Positions 6,795-13,484 of a stretch of 22,138 nt of DNA are shown here, one piece after another. Made by a program: the position numbers and the translations under genes. A model generated the notes under the pieces. It was not told where the DNA came from, did no database searches, and saw only the letters and a list, made by a program, of their open reading frames with translations. How positions within the stretch are numbered: the stretch's first letter is position 1; the number at the start of each line of letters is the position of its first letter. Source of the DNA: Collinsella sp. (GTDB taxonomy: Bacteria; Actinomycetota; Coriobacteriia; Coriobacteriales; Coriobacteriaceae); NCBI GenBank assembly GCA_019419405.1, contig DYAA01000008.1, positions 1 to 22,138 of the forward strand, given 5' to 3'.

Positions 6795-8180
6795 ATGACG
6801 GATCAGGAAGCGCCCGAGCGCGTGCACGTGACGGCCGACGATATCGAGGCAGCCAACGACCTTATCGACTTTATCGAGGCATGCCCCAGCATGTTCCATA
6901 CGGCGGCGACCATTATGGCCGAGCTCGACGAGGCGGGCTTTACCTATCTGCCCGAGAACGCGGCATGGGATATCGAACCGGGCGGTCGTTACTACACGCA
7001 GCGCAATACTTCGAGTGTTATCGCCTTTAAGGTGGGCGAGGACTTGGCTGCGACGTGGGGCGAGGACGGCGTTGCCGGCGACTACCATTTTCAGCTGACG
7101 GCGTCGCACAGCGACTCGCCGACGTTTAAGGTCAAGGCCGTGCCTGAGCTCGACGGCGCGGGCGAGACGCTGCGCCTGAACACCGAGGCCTACGGCGGCA
7201 TGATCGACTACACCTGGTTCGATCGCCCGCTGGCGCTTGCGGGTCGCGTACTGGTGCGCGAGGGCGACCGTATTGAGAGCCGCCTGCTTGCCACCGAGCG
7301 CGAGGTTGCCATTATTCCGAGCCTTGCCATCCACATGAACCGTGGCGTCAACGAGAGCTTTGCTCCCAACCGAGCCGTTGACCTGTGCCCGCTCATCAGC
7401 GCTGGTGGCCTTAAGCAGGGCGACTTTGACGCCCTGATCGCCGAAGAGCTGGATGTTGAGCCTGAGCAGATCCTGGGCCGCGATCTGTTCCTGGTTAACC
7501 GCCAGGATGCGCGCATTTGGGGCTGGGCCGACGAGTTTATCTCGACGCCCAAACTTGACGACCTGGCTTGCGCCTACACCTCGCTGCAGGCATTTTTGGG
7601 TGCCGAGAACGTGCATGACGTTTCGGTCTTTTGCTGCTTTGATAACGAGGAGGTTGGCTCCGAGACCAAGCAGGGCGCCATGTCGACGTTCTTGGCCGAC
7701 GCGCTGCGCCGCATCAACGGATCGCTGGGCTTTGACGACGAGTCGTACCACCGTGCGCTTGCCGCTTCGATGCTCGTGAGCTGCGACAACGCGCATGCCG
7801 TGCACCCCAACCACGCCGAGAAGTGCGACGCTTGCAACCAGGTTGTGCTCAACGGCGGCATCGTCATCAAGGAGGCCGCCAACCAGCACTACTGCACCGA
7901 CGCCTTTAGCCGCGCGGTGTTCCAGGCTATCTGCGATGATGCCGACGTGCCCACGCAGGCCTTTGCCAACAAGAGCGATATGGCCGGCGGTTCTACCCTG
8001 GGCAACCTGTCGAACATGCAGGCGAGCATGCATGCCGTGGACGTGGGCCTGCCGCAGCTGGCCATGCACTCGAGCTACGAGACCGGCGGCGTGCGCGACG
8101 TGATGTACGCCATCCACGCCCTCACCGCCTTCTACGAGCGCAACCTAACCATCAACGGCGCCGAAAGTGTGGAGCTCTAA
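6795..8180 (+). CDS. M18 family aminopeptidase (aspartyl aminopeptidase type)
   Basis: This cytoplasmic dinuclear-metal exopeptidase of the DNPEP/ApeB family trims N-terminal, often acidic, residues from peptides. The M18 signature residues are all present in 461 aa: His105 in ASHSDSP with the supporting Asp107, the bridging Asp in KLDDLACAY (254-262), catalytic and metal glutamates in DNEEVGSETKQGA (283-295), Asp331 in CDNAHAVHPN, the MAGGSTLGN block (396-404) and His425 in LAMHSSYE. The start is ATG 6795, with AAAGGGGA four bases before it. A longer frame back to 6684 exists, but its extra 37 residues lack family similarity and run over the ribosome-binding site. It is divergent from the Ntn hydrolase gene and followed directly by a repeat copy and a strong terminator. 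Length and motifs are normal for the family. Confidence 0.95.
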   Translation: MTDQEAPERVHVTADDIEAANDLIDFIEACPSMFHTAATIMAELDEAGFTYLPENAAWDIEPGGRYYTQRNTSSVIAFKVGEDLAATWGEDGVAGDYHFQLTASHSDSPTFKVKAVPELDGAGETLRLNTEAYGGMIDYTWFDRPLALAGRVLVREGDRIESRLLATEREVAIIPSLAIHMNRGVNESFAPNRAVDLCPLISAGGLKQGDFDALIAEELDVEPEQILGRDLFLVNRQDARIWGWADEFISTPKLDDLACAYTSLQAFLGAENVHDVSVFCCFDNEEVGSETKQGAMSTFLADALRRINGSLGFDDESYHRALAASMLVSCDNAHAVHPNHAEKCDACNQVVLNGGIVIKEAANQHYCTDAFSRAVFQAICDDADVPTQAFANKSDMAGGSTLGNLSNMQASMHAVDVGLPQLAMHSSYETGGVRDVMYAIHALTAFYERNLTINGAESVEL

Positions 8181-8220
8181 AACCTGCCAAAAAGGGATGT
8201 TAATTTTGGCAGGTTTTATC
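8181..8220 (+). repeat. Dispersed hairpin repeat, copy 2 (loop variant)
   Basis: AACCTGCCAAAA (8181-8192) pairs perfectly with TTTTGGCAGGTT (8204-8215) and begins at the base after the aminopeptidase TAA. The loop reads AGGGATGTTAA where copies 1, 3 and 4 read AGGGACAGGTTTA, so the loop is shorter by two bases and has lost the CAGGTT that offers an alternative pairing. TTTTATC follows as in copies 1 and 3. Confidence 0.85.
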
Positions 8221-8264
8221 TGGGTGAAAACAAAGGGTGAAACCGAACTAGATCGGTGATGCGT

Positions 8265-8299
8265 AGCCGCCGAGGTGCAATGTGCCTCGGCGGCTTTTT
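8265..8299 (+). terminator. Intrinsic terminator
   Basis: An 11-bp perfect stem, AGCCGCCGAGG (8265-8275) with CCTCGGCGGCT (8285-8295), is followed by TTTTT. It is the textbook terminator of the aminopeptidase transcript and insulates the toxin-antitoxin promoter downstream. Confidence 0.9.
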
Positions 8300-8340
8300 G
8301 TGTACAGAGTACGGCTATTGCTTATAAATGCTATACATGC

Positions 8341-8371
8341 TTTACGTATCTACCATAGAGTTTTATGATAG
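8341..8371 (+). promoter_or_regulatory. Toxin-antitoxin operon promoter with overlapping operator dyad
   Basis: TTTACG (8341-8346) and TATGAT (8364-8369) are separated by exactly 17 bases, a good sigma-70-type promoter. CTACCATA (8350-8357) is inverted as TATGATAG (8364-8371) with one mismatch, so a dyad overlaps the -10. Ribbon-helix-helix antitoxins of the RelB/DinJ type normally repress their own operon from such sites; applying that here is inference. Confidence 0.65.
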
Positions 8372-8394
8372 TCTTGAAGTATTAAGGAGGGGCC

Positions 8395-8775
8395 ATGACC
8401 ACAACAGCCGCTCAGATCAACGTACGTCTCGATGCCGATCTTAAAAGGAGCGGGGACGCCGCTCTCTCCAGGGCCGGTATGACGCCGAGCCAAGCGGTGC
8501 GAGCGCTCTGGCAGCTTGCAGCGTCGCTGGCCGATCGCCCCGGTGCGCTCGAGGATATCCTGCTGCCCAGTCGTGCCCGGGCGGAACAGCGCGAGCACGA
8601 AAAGGCCGCCAAACGTAAGCTCGAGCTCATAGATCAGGGGTCGAAGCTGTTCGCTACCGCTTGTCGTGAGTCGGGAATCGATATGGTCAAGGCTCAGCCA
8701 TCGGACGACGAAGAGCTCAAACGGAATGCCTATGCGGATCGCTATGGCGAGGAGATGAGCTGGCTCTATGAGTGA
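8395..8775 (+). CDS. RelB/DinJ-like ribbon-helix-helix antitoxin
   Basis: This 126-residue protein should bind operator DNA through its N-terminal ribbon-helix-helix and neutralise the co-encoded PIN toxin through its C-terminal half. AQINVRLDADLKRSGDAAL forms the ribbon and first helix, and RAGMTPSQAVRALWQLAA the second helix, the recognisable RelB/DinJ pattern (a beta strand with alternating residues, then GMTPSQAVRALW). Residues 55-126 are charged and helical and end in a tail suited to wrapping a toxin. The ATG at 8395 has AGGAGGGG immediately upstream. The TGA stop overlaps the toxin ATG by 8 nt, so the two are translationally coupled. RelB/DinJ antitoxins are usually partnered with RelE/YafQ-fold toxins, so the PIN partner is less common. 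Confidence 0.88.
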   Translation: MTTTAAQINVRLDADLKRSGDAALSRAGMTPSQAVRALWQLAASLADRPGALEDILLPSRARAEQREHEKAAKRKLELIDQGSKLFATACRESGIDMVKAQPSDDEELKRNAYADRYGEEMSWLYE

Positions 8776-9262
8776 GACTCCAAAGCGCATCTTGGTTGAC
8801 ACCAACGTGTGGCTCGATTACTTCATTCCCTCACGACGTGGTCGTTCAGTGGCGATTGAGTTTTTACGCAATGCATGCACGGCGCAGGTGGATTTGCTGT
8901 ATGCGGCGACATCGTCCAAAGACCTGTTCTATTTGATTTCAAGCGAACATAAGGCATGGTATCGGCGAGAGCACGGTTCGCTTTCCCAGAATGCCGCTAT
9001 GGCAGCGACTTCGCTTGCATGGGATTGTCTTAGCGTGTTGTCGCAGCTTGCCACGCCAGTGCCCTGTGACCTGAGCGACATATGGATGGCGAACAGGCAG
9101 CGTGAGCTCCATAGCGATTACGAAGACGATTTAATCATTGCGGCAGCGATACGCGCTCAAGCAGATCTACTGGTCACCAACGATGCCAAACTCTGTTCAC
9201 ACGCACCCGTCGCAGCAATGAACGTCGAAAACGCAAGAAACTATCTAACAACGCTCAAATAG
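8768..9262 (+). CDS. PIN-domain ribonuclease toxin
   Basis: This is a 164-residue predicted Mg2+-dependent endoribonuclease of the VapC-like PIN fold. The acidic active-site residues are visible: Asp11 in VDTNVWLDYF, an acidic cluster in HSDYEDDLIIAAA (Asp117/Asp120/Asp121) and Asp139 in LLVTNDAKL. The expected middle acidic residue is probably Glu60 or nearby but is not certain. The start ATG lies within the end of the antitoxin gene. RNA target specificity (tRNA or rRNA in characterised VapC proteins) cannot be predicted. No other gene follows on the + strand; the intergenic region to 9494 contains hairpins only. Confidence 0.88.
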   Translation: MSETPKRILVDTNVWLDYFIPSRRGRSVAIEFLRNACTAQVDLLYAATSSKDLFYLISSEHKAWYRREHGSLSQNAAMAATSLAWDCLSVLSQLATPVPCDLSDIWMANRQRELHSDYEDDLIIAAAIRAQADLLVTNDAKLCSHAPVAAMNVENARNYLTTLK

Positions 9263-9349
9263 CTCTAAACCTCACTGGCCGAATAATAGTCAGCGAATGC
9301 CCCCAGGCAGGGCCGCGCCAGCCAGTCCCTACAGGTTGAACAAAAGTCA

Positions 9350-9454
9350 GCGAGAGCCCGTCTGGGCGAGCAAGGTGCCTTGAAACAAGGCGGCATTGAC
9401 CTTCTGGTCATGCCGCCGAAGTTGAAAGGCAGATTGCCGTCCAGACGGGCTCGC
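9350..9454. repeat. Branched inverted repeat between convergent genes
   Basis: Outer arms GAGCCCGTCTGG (9354-9365) and CCAGACGGGCTC (9441-9452) are perfect. Inside are two smaller hairpins: GCCTTG (9377-9382) with CAAGGC (9386-9391), and CGGCATTGACC (9391-9401) with GGTCATGCCG (9406-9415), the latter with one bulged T. AGTCAGCGA occurs at about 9288 and again at about 9345, a short direct repeat upstream of the structure. The layout is a closing stem with internal hairpins, RNA-like rather than a plain terminator. It separates the PIN toxin and dehydrogenase genes. I do not recognise the family. Confidence 0.6.
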
Positions 9455-9465
9455 AGCGTCGGCTC

Positions 9466-9492
9466 ATTACGCCGTTTGTAAAACGGCGTAAT
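9466..9492. terminator. 12-bp perfect hairpin at the end of the dehydrogenase gene
   Basis: ATTACGCCGTTT (9466-9477) pairs with AAACGGCGTAAT (9481-9492) across a 3-nt loop, starting two bases beyond the minus-strand stop codon. No U tract follows on the minus strand, so it may be a 3'-end stabiliser or a weak or factor-assisted terminator. Confidence 0.5.
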
Positions 9493-9494
9493 TC

Positions 9495-10430
9495 TTAGTG
9501 TTCGATCCAGCAGCGCAGGGTCTCGCCGGCCTGCAGGTGACGCAGATTCTCCGCGGCGATGTCTATGACGTTGTTGAGCGTGGCTGCCAGGTGGAACCAG
9601 CCGGAGACGTGCGGCGTGATGAGCATGTTGGGCGCATCCCACAGGGGGCTTGTCGCAGGCAGCGGCTCAGGGTTGGTGACGTCGACCGCGGCGCCGGCGA
9701 GATGTCCTGACTCCAGGGCGGCAACTAAGTCGTCGGCGACCACAAGATCGCCGCGGCCGCCGTTGGCAAAGAAGGCGCCCGGCTTCATCGCGGCGAAGAA
9801 CTCGGCGTTCGCCAGGCCTTGGGTTTCGGGTGTGCTGGGCATAAAGGATGCGACGATATCAGCCTCGGCAAGGCGCTCGGGCAGGGCGTCCATACCGTCC
9901 ATGTCCTCAAACACAATGGGATAGACGAGCGGATGACGCTTGATGCCGCGGACGTGCGCGCCCATGCTGCGGCAGAGCGTGGCAAAGTGGCCGCCAATGT
10001 CGCCCGCGCCCAGCACCAGCACGTTGGCATTTTTGAGCGAGGTGACCGGCCCCAAATCCTCCCAGCGATGCTCGCGCTGCAAGTCGTGATAGCCGGGCAG
10101 GCGCTTCATCATGGAAAGGACCATGGCAAACATGTGCTCGCTCACGGCCTGGCCGTAGGCGCCCACCGAGCAGGAAAGCCTAGCGTCGGCTGGCACGGTG
10201 CCGGCGGCCAAGTAATCGTCATAGCCCGCGGTCTGCAGTTGCAGCAGCTGGAGGTGCTCGCATGCGGTAAGCAGGGCAGGGTCGATATTGCCCAGGATCA
10301 CGTCGGCGTCGGCAACCTGCTCGCGCGTGACGGCGTCGGCGCTCGTGTAGATAAAGTCCTCGCCCGGAGCGCTCGACTCGAGGATTGCGCGGTGACGATC
10401 GTTGGCGGGCAGCAAAACCAAGATGTTCAA
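9495..10430 (-). CDS. D-2-hydroxyacid dehydrogenase family protein
   Basis: This NAD(P)-dependent cytoplasmic oxidoreductase should interconvert 2-keto acids and D-2-hydroxy acids. Numbering from the chosen start (311 aa), the Rossmann motif is GAGDIG (141-146) and the catalytic triad positions are Arg226 in NGGRGDL, Glu255 in NPEPLP and His274 in ITPHVSG, all intact. The start is TTG at 10430 (MNILVLLPAND), with GGAGAGG seven bases upstream. An ATG farther up at 10505 gives a longer frame, but its extra 25 residues come from translating a dispersed repeat, so I reject it. The gene follows map on the same strand, separated by map's terminator and the repeat. The substrate is open: the sequence resembles glyoxylate/hydroxypyruvate-reductase-like and phosphoglycerate-dehydrogenase-like members without deciding between them. 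Confidence 0.9.
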   Translation of the reverse strand: MNILVLLPANDRHRAILESSAPGEDFIYTSADAVTREQVADADVILGNIDPALLTACEHLQLLQLQTAGYDDYLAAGTVPADARLSCSVGAYGQAVSEHMFAMVLSMMKRLPGYHDLQREHRWEDLGPVTSLKNANVLVLGAGDIGGHFATLCRSMGAHVRGIKRHPLVYPIVFEDMDGMDALPERLAEADIVASFMPSTPETQGLANAEFFAAMKPGAFFANGGRGDLVVADDLVAALESGHLAGAAVDVTNPEPLPATSPLWDAPNMLITPHVSGWFHLAATLNNVIDIAAENLRHLQAGETLRCWIEH

Positions 10431-10448
10431 GAGAATTCCTCTCCGCTT

Positions 10449-10488
10449 AACCTGCCAAAAAGGGACAGGTTTATTTTGGCAGGTTTTA
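10449..10488 (+). repeat. Dispersed hairpin repeat, copy 3 (in a 5' leader)
   Basis: AACCTGCCAAAA (10449-10460) pairs perfectly with TTTTGGCAGGTT (10474-10485), with the same AGGGACAGGTTTA loop as copy 1. Here the element lies about 19 bp upstream of the TTG start of the minus-strand dehydrogenase gene, next to its ribosome-binding site, so its antisense form would be in that gene's leader. Confidence 0.85.
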
Positions 10489-10503
10489 TCAGACAAAACG
10501 TTC

Positions 10504-10551
10504 AAACAAAAACGCCGGATGCAAGACGAGCGTGCCCGTCAGCATCCGGCG
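10504..10551 (-). terminator. Intrinsic terminator of the methionine aminopeptidase gene
   Basis: CGCCGGATGC (10513-10522) pairs with GCATCCGGCG (10542-10551). Read on the minus strand the stem follows the map stop by nine bases and is followed by GTTTTTGTTT, a good U tract. Confidence 0.85.
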
Positions 10552-10560
10552 CATCCGCGG

Positions 10561-11448
10561 CTACCAGCTGAGCAGCTCGTAGCCGTCCTCGGTCACCATG
10601 AGCTGTACCTCGCACTGGGCCGAATCGCTGCCGTCCTTGGTGCGCACGCACCAACCATCGCCCTTGCTAATCTTGATGTCGGGCGCTCCGGCGTTGACCA
10701 TGGGCTCGATGGTAAAGACCATGCCCGGGGCCATGATGGTGTCCACATCGGGCGCCTCGGTGGTAAAGCCCACAAACGGGTCCTCGTGGAACTCCTTGCC
10801 AATGCCGTGTCCGCCGTACTCGCGCACCACGCTAAAGCCAGCGTCCTCGACCGTCTTTTGCACGGCCTCGGCCATAACGGAGAGCGGCAGCCACGGCTTG
10901 ACGGCGGCCAGACCCGCCTCCACGCTGGCACGGGTGACGTCGACCAGGCGCTGGCGCTCGGCCGAGACCTCGCCGATACAGAACATGCGGCTCGAGTCGC
11001 TAAAGTATCCGTCCAAGATCGTAGAGCAGTCCACGTTGATGATGTCGCCCTCGTGCAGCACGTCCGTATCGCAGGGGATGCCGTGGCAGACCACGTCGTT
11101 TATCGAGGTGCACACGCTCTTGGGGTAGCCTTCGTAGTTGAGATCGGCCGGCGTGCCGCCATGCTCGACGGTGTAGTCGTAGATCATCTGGTCGATCTGG
11201 TTGGTGGTCATGCCCGCGGCGATGTGCTCGCCCACGTAGTCGAGCACGCCTACGTTGATGGCGGCCGAACGCTTGATGCCCTCGATATCGGCGGGCGTCT
11301 TGTAGAGCGTGCGGGGCAGAACCTCCCAGCCCTCTTCCCACAGGCGCTCGAGGCGCTCGTCGAAGGCACTGTGGCATTTCTTATATTTTTTGCCGCTGCC
11401 GCACCAGCAAGCGTCGTTGCGGCCGGGCACGAGTCCATTGTCAAACAT
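10561..11448 (-). CDS. map: Type I methionine aminopeptidase with N-terminal SEC-C zinc motif
   Basis: This enzyme removes the initiator methionine from nascent proteins at the ribosome. In 295 residues there is an N-terminal SEC-C motif, CWCGSGKKYKKCH (Cys14, Cys16, Cys25, His26), likely zinc-binding, then the pita-bread catalytic domain. The five metal ligands are all present: Asp140, Asp151, His214, Glu248 and Glu280, with the spacing of E. coli MetAP (97/108/171/204/235); His122 matches the substrate-contacting histidine. The ATG at 11448 has AAAGGAAG six bases upstream. The same frame is open back to 11685, but that part overlaps the radical SAM gene and has no domain. A TATACT -10-like hexamer lies at 11474-11479 without a clear -35. 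SEC-C in SecA binds ribosomes and SecB, so this extension may recruit the enzyme to ribosomes, as proposed for other MetAPs. Confidence 0.95.
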   Translation of the reverse strand: MFDNGLVPGRNDACWCGSGKKYKKCHSAFDERLERLWEEGWEVLPRTLYKTPADIEGIKRSAAINVGVLDYVGEHIAAGMTTNQIDQMIYDYTVEHGGTPADLNYEGYPKSVCTSINDVVCHGIPCDTDVLHEGDIINVDCSTILDGYFSDSSRMFCIGEVSAERQRLVDVTRASVEAGLAAVKPWLPLSVMAEAVQKTVEDAGFSVVREYGGHGIGKEFHEDPFVGFTTEAPDVDTIMAPGMVFTIEPMVNAGAPDIKISKGDGWCVRTKDGSDSAQCEVQLMVTEDGYELLSW

Positions 11449-11522
11449 GGCTAACTTCCTTTCATTCGCAGCTAGTATAGCCCACCCCATCAGCCAAGTA
11501 CCGGGTAGTCTGTGCGGTTCTG

Positions 11523-12299
11523 CTAGTAGCTCACCTGGCAGGGGATGCCGAGCGCGCGCACGCGTGCGGCGATTGTGTCGAGCACCACGGGCGCTGCTTT
11601 GGCAAGGCCGGCGACCGGTGTCTCGCGCGCCACCGTGTAGATGGTCGCCTCCTGCGGGCGAATGCGCTCGAGCGCCGCGAGCCAAGGGCCGACGTACGCT
11701 TCACCAGTGTTATCGAGGGACTTGCCCTGGTACTCGCCGTTCAAAAAGATCGTCTGGATAATAACGTGGCCGTTAAAGCTCGCGAACGTCTCGATCTGGT
11801 GCTCGACGTCGTAGGGGCCAACGGGCTGGTCGAGCAGCTGGATAAAAGCCGGGTCGACCGTATCGAGCTTGAGGATGTTGTCGTCGACCATCATGAGCGC
11901 ATCGTGCACAGCGGGCTGGTCAGCGCGCGTGCCATTGGAGAGCACGGCGATCTTGGTGTTCGGGGCCAGCTGGTCGCGAAGTGCGATGGCGCCGGCGATA
12001 GCCTGCGGAAACTCCGGTGCGGCGGTGGGCTCGCCATTGCCGGCGAAGGTGATTACATCGGGCAGCTCGCCCTCGGCTGCCATCTCGCGCAGCTTGGCCT
12101 CGAGTGCGTCGAGCACCCCGGCGGCCGTGTTATACGGCTCATGGCAGGGGCGCTCGGCGTTAAGGCCGTTCTCGCAGTAGATGCAGTCGAACGTGCAGAT
12201 CTTGCCCGACGCCGGCATCATGTTGACACCGAGCGAAAGGCCCAGGCGGCGACTGCGCACCGGTCCAAAGATGGGGCTGGCATTTAAAAACGTAGACAT
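11523..12299 (-). CDS. Radical SAM protein
   Basis: This 258-residue protein has a CTFDCIYC cluster motif (Cys35, Cys39, Cys42), the CxxxCxxC that holds the [4Fe-4S] centre cleaving S-adenosylmethionine. Other radical SAM landmarks follow: VITFAGNGEPT (the GGE-like methionine-binding segment), KIAVLSNGT and ILKLDTVD. The N-terminal FGPVRSRRLGLSLGVN is the opening of a subgroup of short radical SAM proteins found in many anaerobes (COG0731-like by memory) of uncertain substrate. There is no C-terminal auxiliary cluster. ATG 12299 is chosen because AAGGAG lies nine bases upstream; ATG 12305 is only three bases from the same site. Transcription toward map is possible, since only 74 bp separate the genes. 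I cannot assign a reaction. Confidence 0.88.
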   Translation of the reverse strand: MSTFLNASPIFGPVRSRRLGLSLGVNMMPASGKICTFDCIYCENGLNAERPCHEPYNTAAGVLDALEAKLREMAAEGELPDVITFAGNGEPTAAPEFPQAIAGAIALRDQLAPNTKIAVLSNGTRADQPAVHDALMMVDDNILKLDTVDPAFIQLLDQPVGPYDVEHQIETFASFNGHVIIQTIFLNGEYQGKSLDNTGEAYVGPWLAALERIRPQEATIYTVARETPVAGLAKAAPVVLDTIAARVRALGIPCQVSY

Positions 12300-12463
12300 A
12301 GGCATATGCTCCTTGGGACAGTTGTGCCTAAGCATAGCATCGGTGCCAAAGTCTGATTCGGGCTTGTGCTTTTCAGATTTCGTTTTTTCACGCTGCCCTC
12401 GATGTCCGCGCTATGAGAGGTTCCCGGTTGGGTACAGTTAATGCGTTAACAAGGTGCAAGGCG

Positions 12464-13273
12464 ATGGGGCACAACATGGATTTTACGGTCGAGAATGCGG
12501 GCACCACGATTGCCTGTCGCGAGTTTGCCGAGCCGGGCGTGCCGTCGGATACGCCTGCCTTGGTGTGCGTGCACGGCGCTTGCGTCGACGGCACATTTTT
12601 TGACGGGATCGCCCGCGAGCTCGCCTGCGGCTATCGCGTAATTGCCTACGACCGCCGCGGTTGCGGCGAGAGCGGCGATGCCGCGGACGGGCGCTACGAC
12701 CTCGCCGCCCAGGCCGCCGACCTGCAGGCCGTTATCGAGCATGTCGGCGCCCCGGCAAATGTCCTCGCGCACAGCGCCGGTACGCTGGTGACCCTGGAGC
12801 TTCTCCGTACAAACCCGGCCATTGTCTCGCGCGCGATGCTGCACGAACCCGCCGTGAAAAACGAGGGCGCTGGCCTGGGCACGGCCCCGGTTTTGCTCGA
12901 GATGATTGCTGCGGGAAAGGTCTCGAGGGCATTAAGAGCCTTCCTGAGTGCCATCAGTGATTCGGATCCTCAAGCTCCCAAGACAACCGAGGCGGAAGCC
13001 AAGCATGCCCTGCGCAACGGCCGCAGCTTTATGGCAAACGAATACGGGATCATTATGACCTGCGTTCCCGATTGGGATCGCGTCCGCGCATCGAAAACAG
13101 TGGCCGCCGTGTTTTTGGGCGAGCTCTCGATTGGCACGCCCCGCGAAGCGGGCACGAGAGCGTCGGCTGAGCTTTTGGGCTGTCCGCTCGTAACGGTCCC
13201 CGGCGCGCACAACGGGCTGCGCGATCGACCGGTAGCGGCTGCCCAGGCCGTCCGTGGCGTCCTAGGGTTCTAG
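12464..13273 (+). CDS. Alpha/beta-fold hydrolase
   Basis: This 269-residue soluble hydrolase shows an oxyanion-hole segment VCVHGACVDG (35-43), the strand YRVIAYDRRGCGES (58-70) typical of the family, the nucleophile elbow LAHSAGT with Ser104, and a C-terminal catalytic His in VPGAHNGLRDRP. The acid residue is not obvious; the region before the last strand holds FLGELSIGT where an Asp or Glu is expected, so the Glu is the likely acid. The start is ambiguous: ATG 12464 has AAGGTG eight bases upstream, ATG 12476 (MDFTVENAG) has only GGGG. A further start at 12413 adds residues of no recognisable nature. It is divergent from the radical SAM gene, and the 164 bp between them show no convincing promoter. 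Substrate unknown; short-chain ester, lactone or amide hydrolysis is typical. Confidence 0.85.
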   Translation: MGHNMDFTVENAGTTIACREFAEPGVPSDTPALVCVHGACVDGTFFDGIARELACGYRVIAYDRRGCGESGDAADGRYDLAAQAADLQAVIEHVGAPANVLAHSAGTLVTLELLRTNPAIVSRAMLHEPAVKNEGAGLGTAPVLLEMIAAGKVSRALRAFLSAISDSDPQAPKTTEAEAKHALRNGRSFMANEYGIIMTCVPDWDRVRASKTVAAVFLGELSIGTPREAGTRASAELLGCPLVTVPGAHNGLRDRPVAAAQAVRGVLGF

Positions 13274-13484
13274 CAGCCGCAATAATCAAAACGGGCTTTT
13301 CCCGTAAACATTTCGACCGTGTTAACAGATGCGCCCAGAACCTTACGGCTGCGGCTTCAGCCCTACCGTCTGCCAACTCATGAAAAAGAAACGGTATTCA
13401 CGTGCGTACCTGCATCGACAAGGTGCTACCCTTGTAACATTTGGCACCCACTGCTACCAAGCAAAACTACTGAAAGGGCCCCCT

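Noticed and set aside
6630..8117. 495-codon open frame on the minus strand
   Set aside because: It is the antisense shadow of the M18 aminopeptidase gene, His/Val/Ala/Arg-rich with no domain; the + strand frame has all catalytic motifs.
9265..9642. 125-codon minus-strand frame through the 9350-9454 structure
   Set aside because: Its upstream half is out of frame with the dehydrogenase gene it overlaps, and the rest is hairpin arms. A repeat-encoded peptide cannot be wholly excluded, but there is no support.
9819..10571. 250-codon + strand frame opposite the dehydrogenase gene, running through repeat copy 3
   Set aside because: Shadow frame; its end is translated repeat sequence.
11449..11685. 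N-terminal extension of methionine aminopeptidase to 11685
   Set aside because: It overlaps the radical SAM gene and lacks a domain; ATG 11448 has a good ribosome-binding site and the SEC-C motif starts right after it.
13274..13484. Cyclic di-GMP riboswitch upstream of the HD-GYP protein gene
   Set aside because: The GEMM core sequences were not found; the region has only short weak hairpins and no clear promoter.
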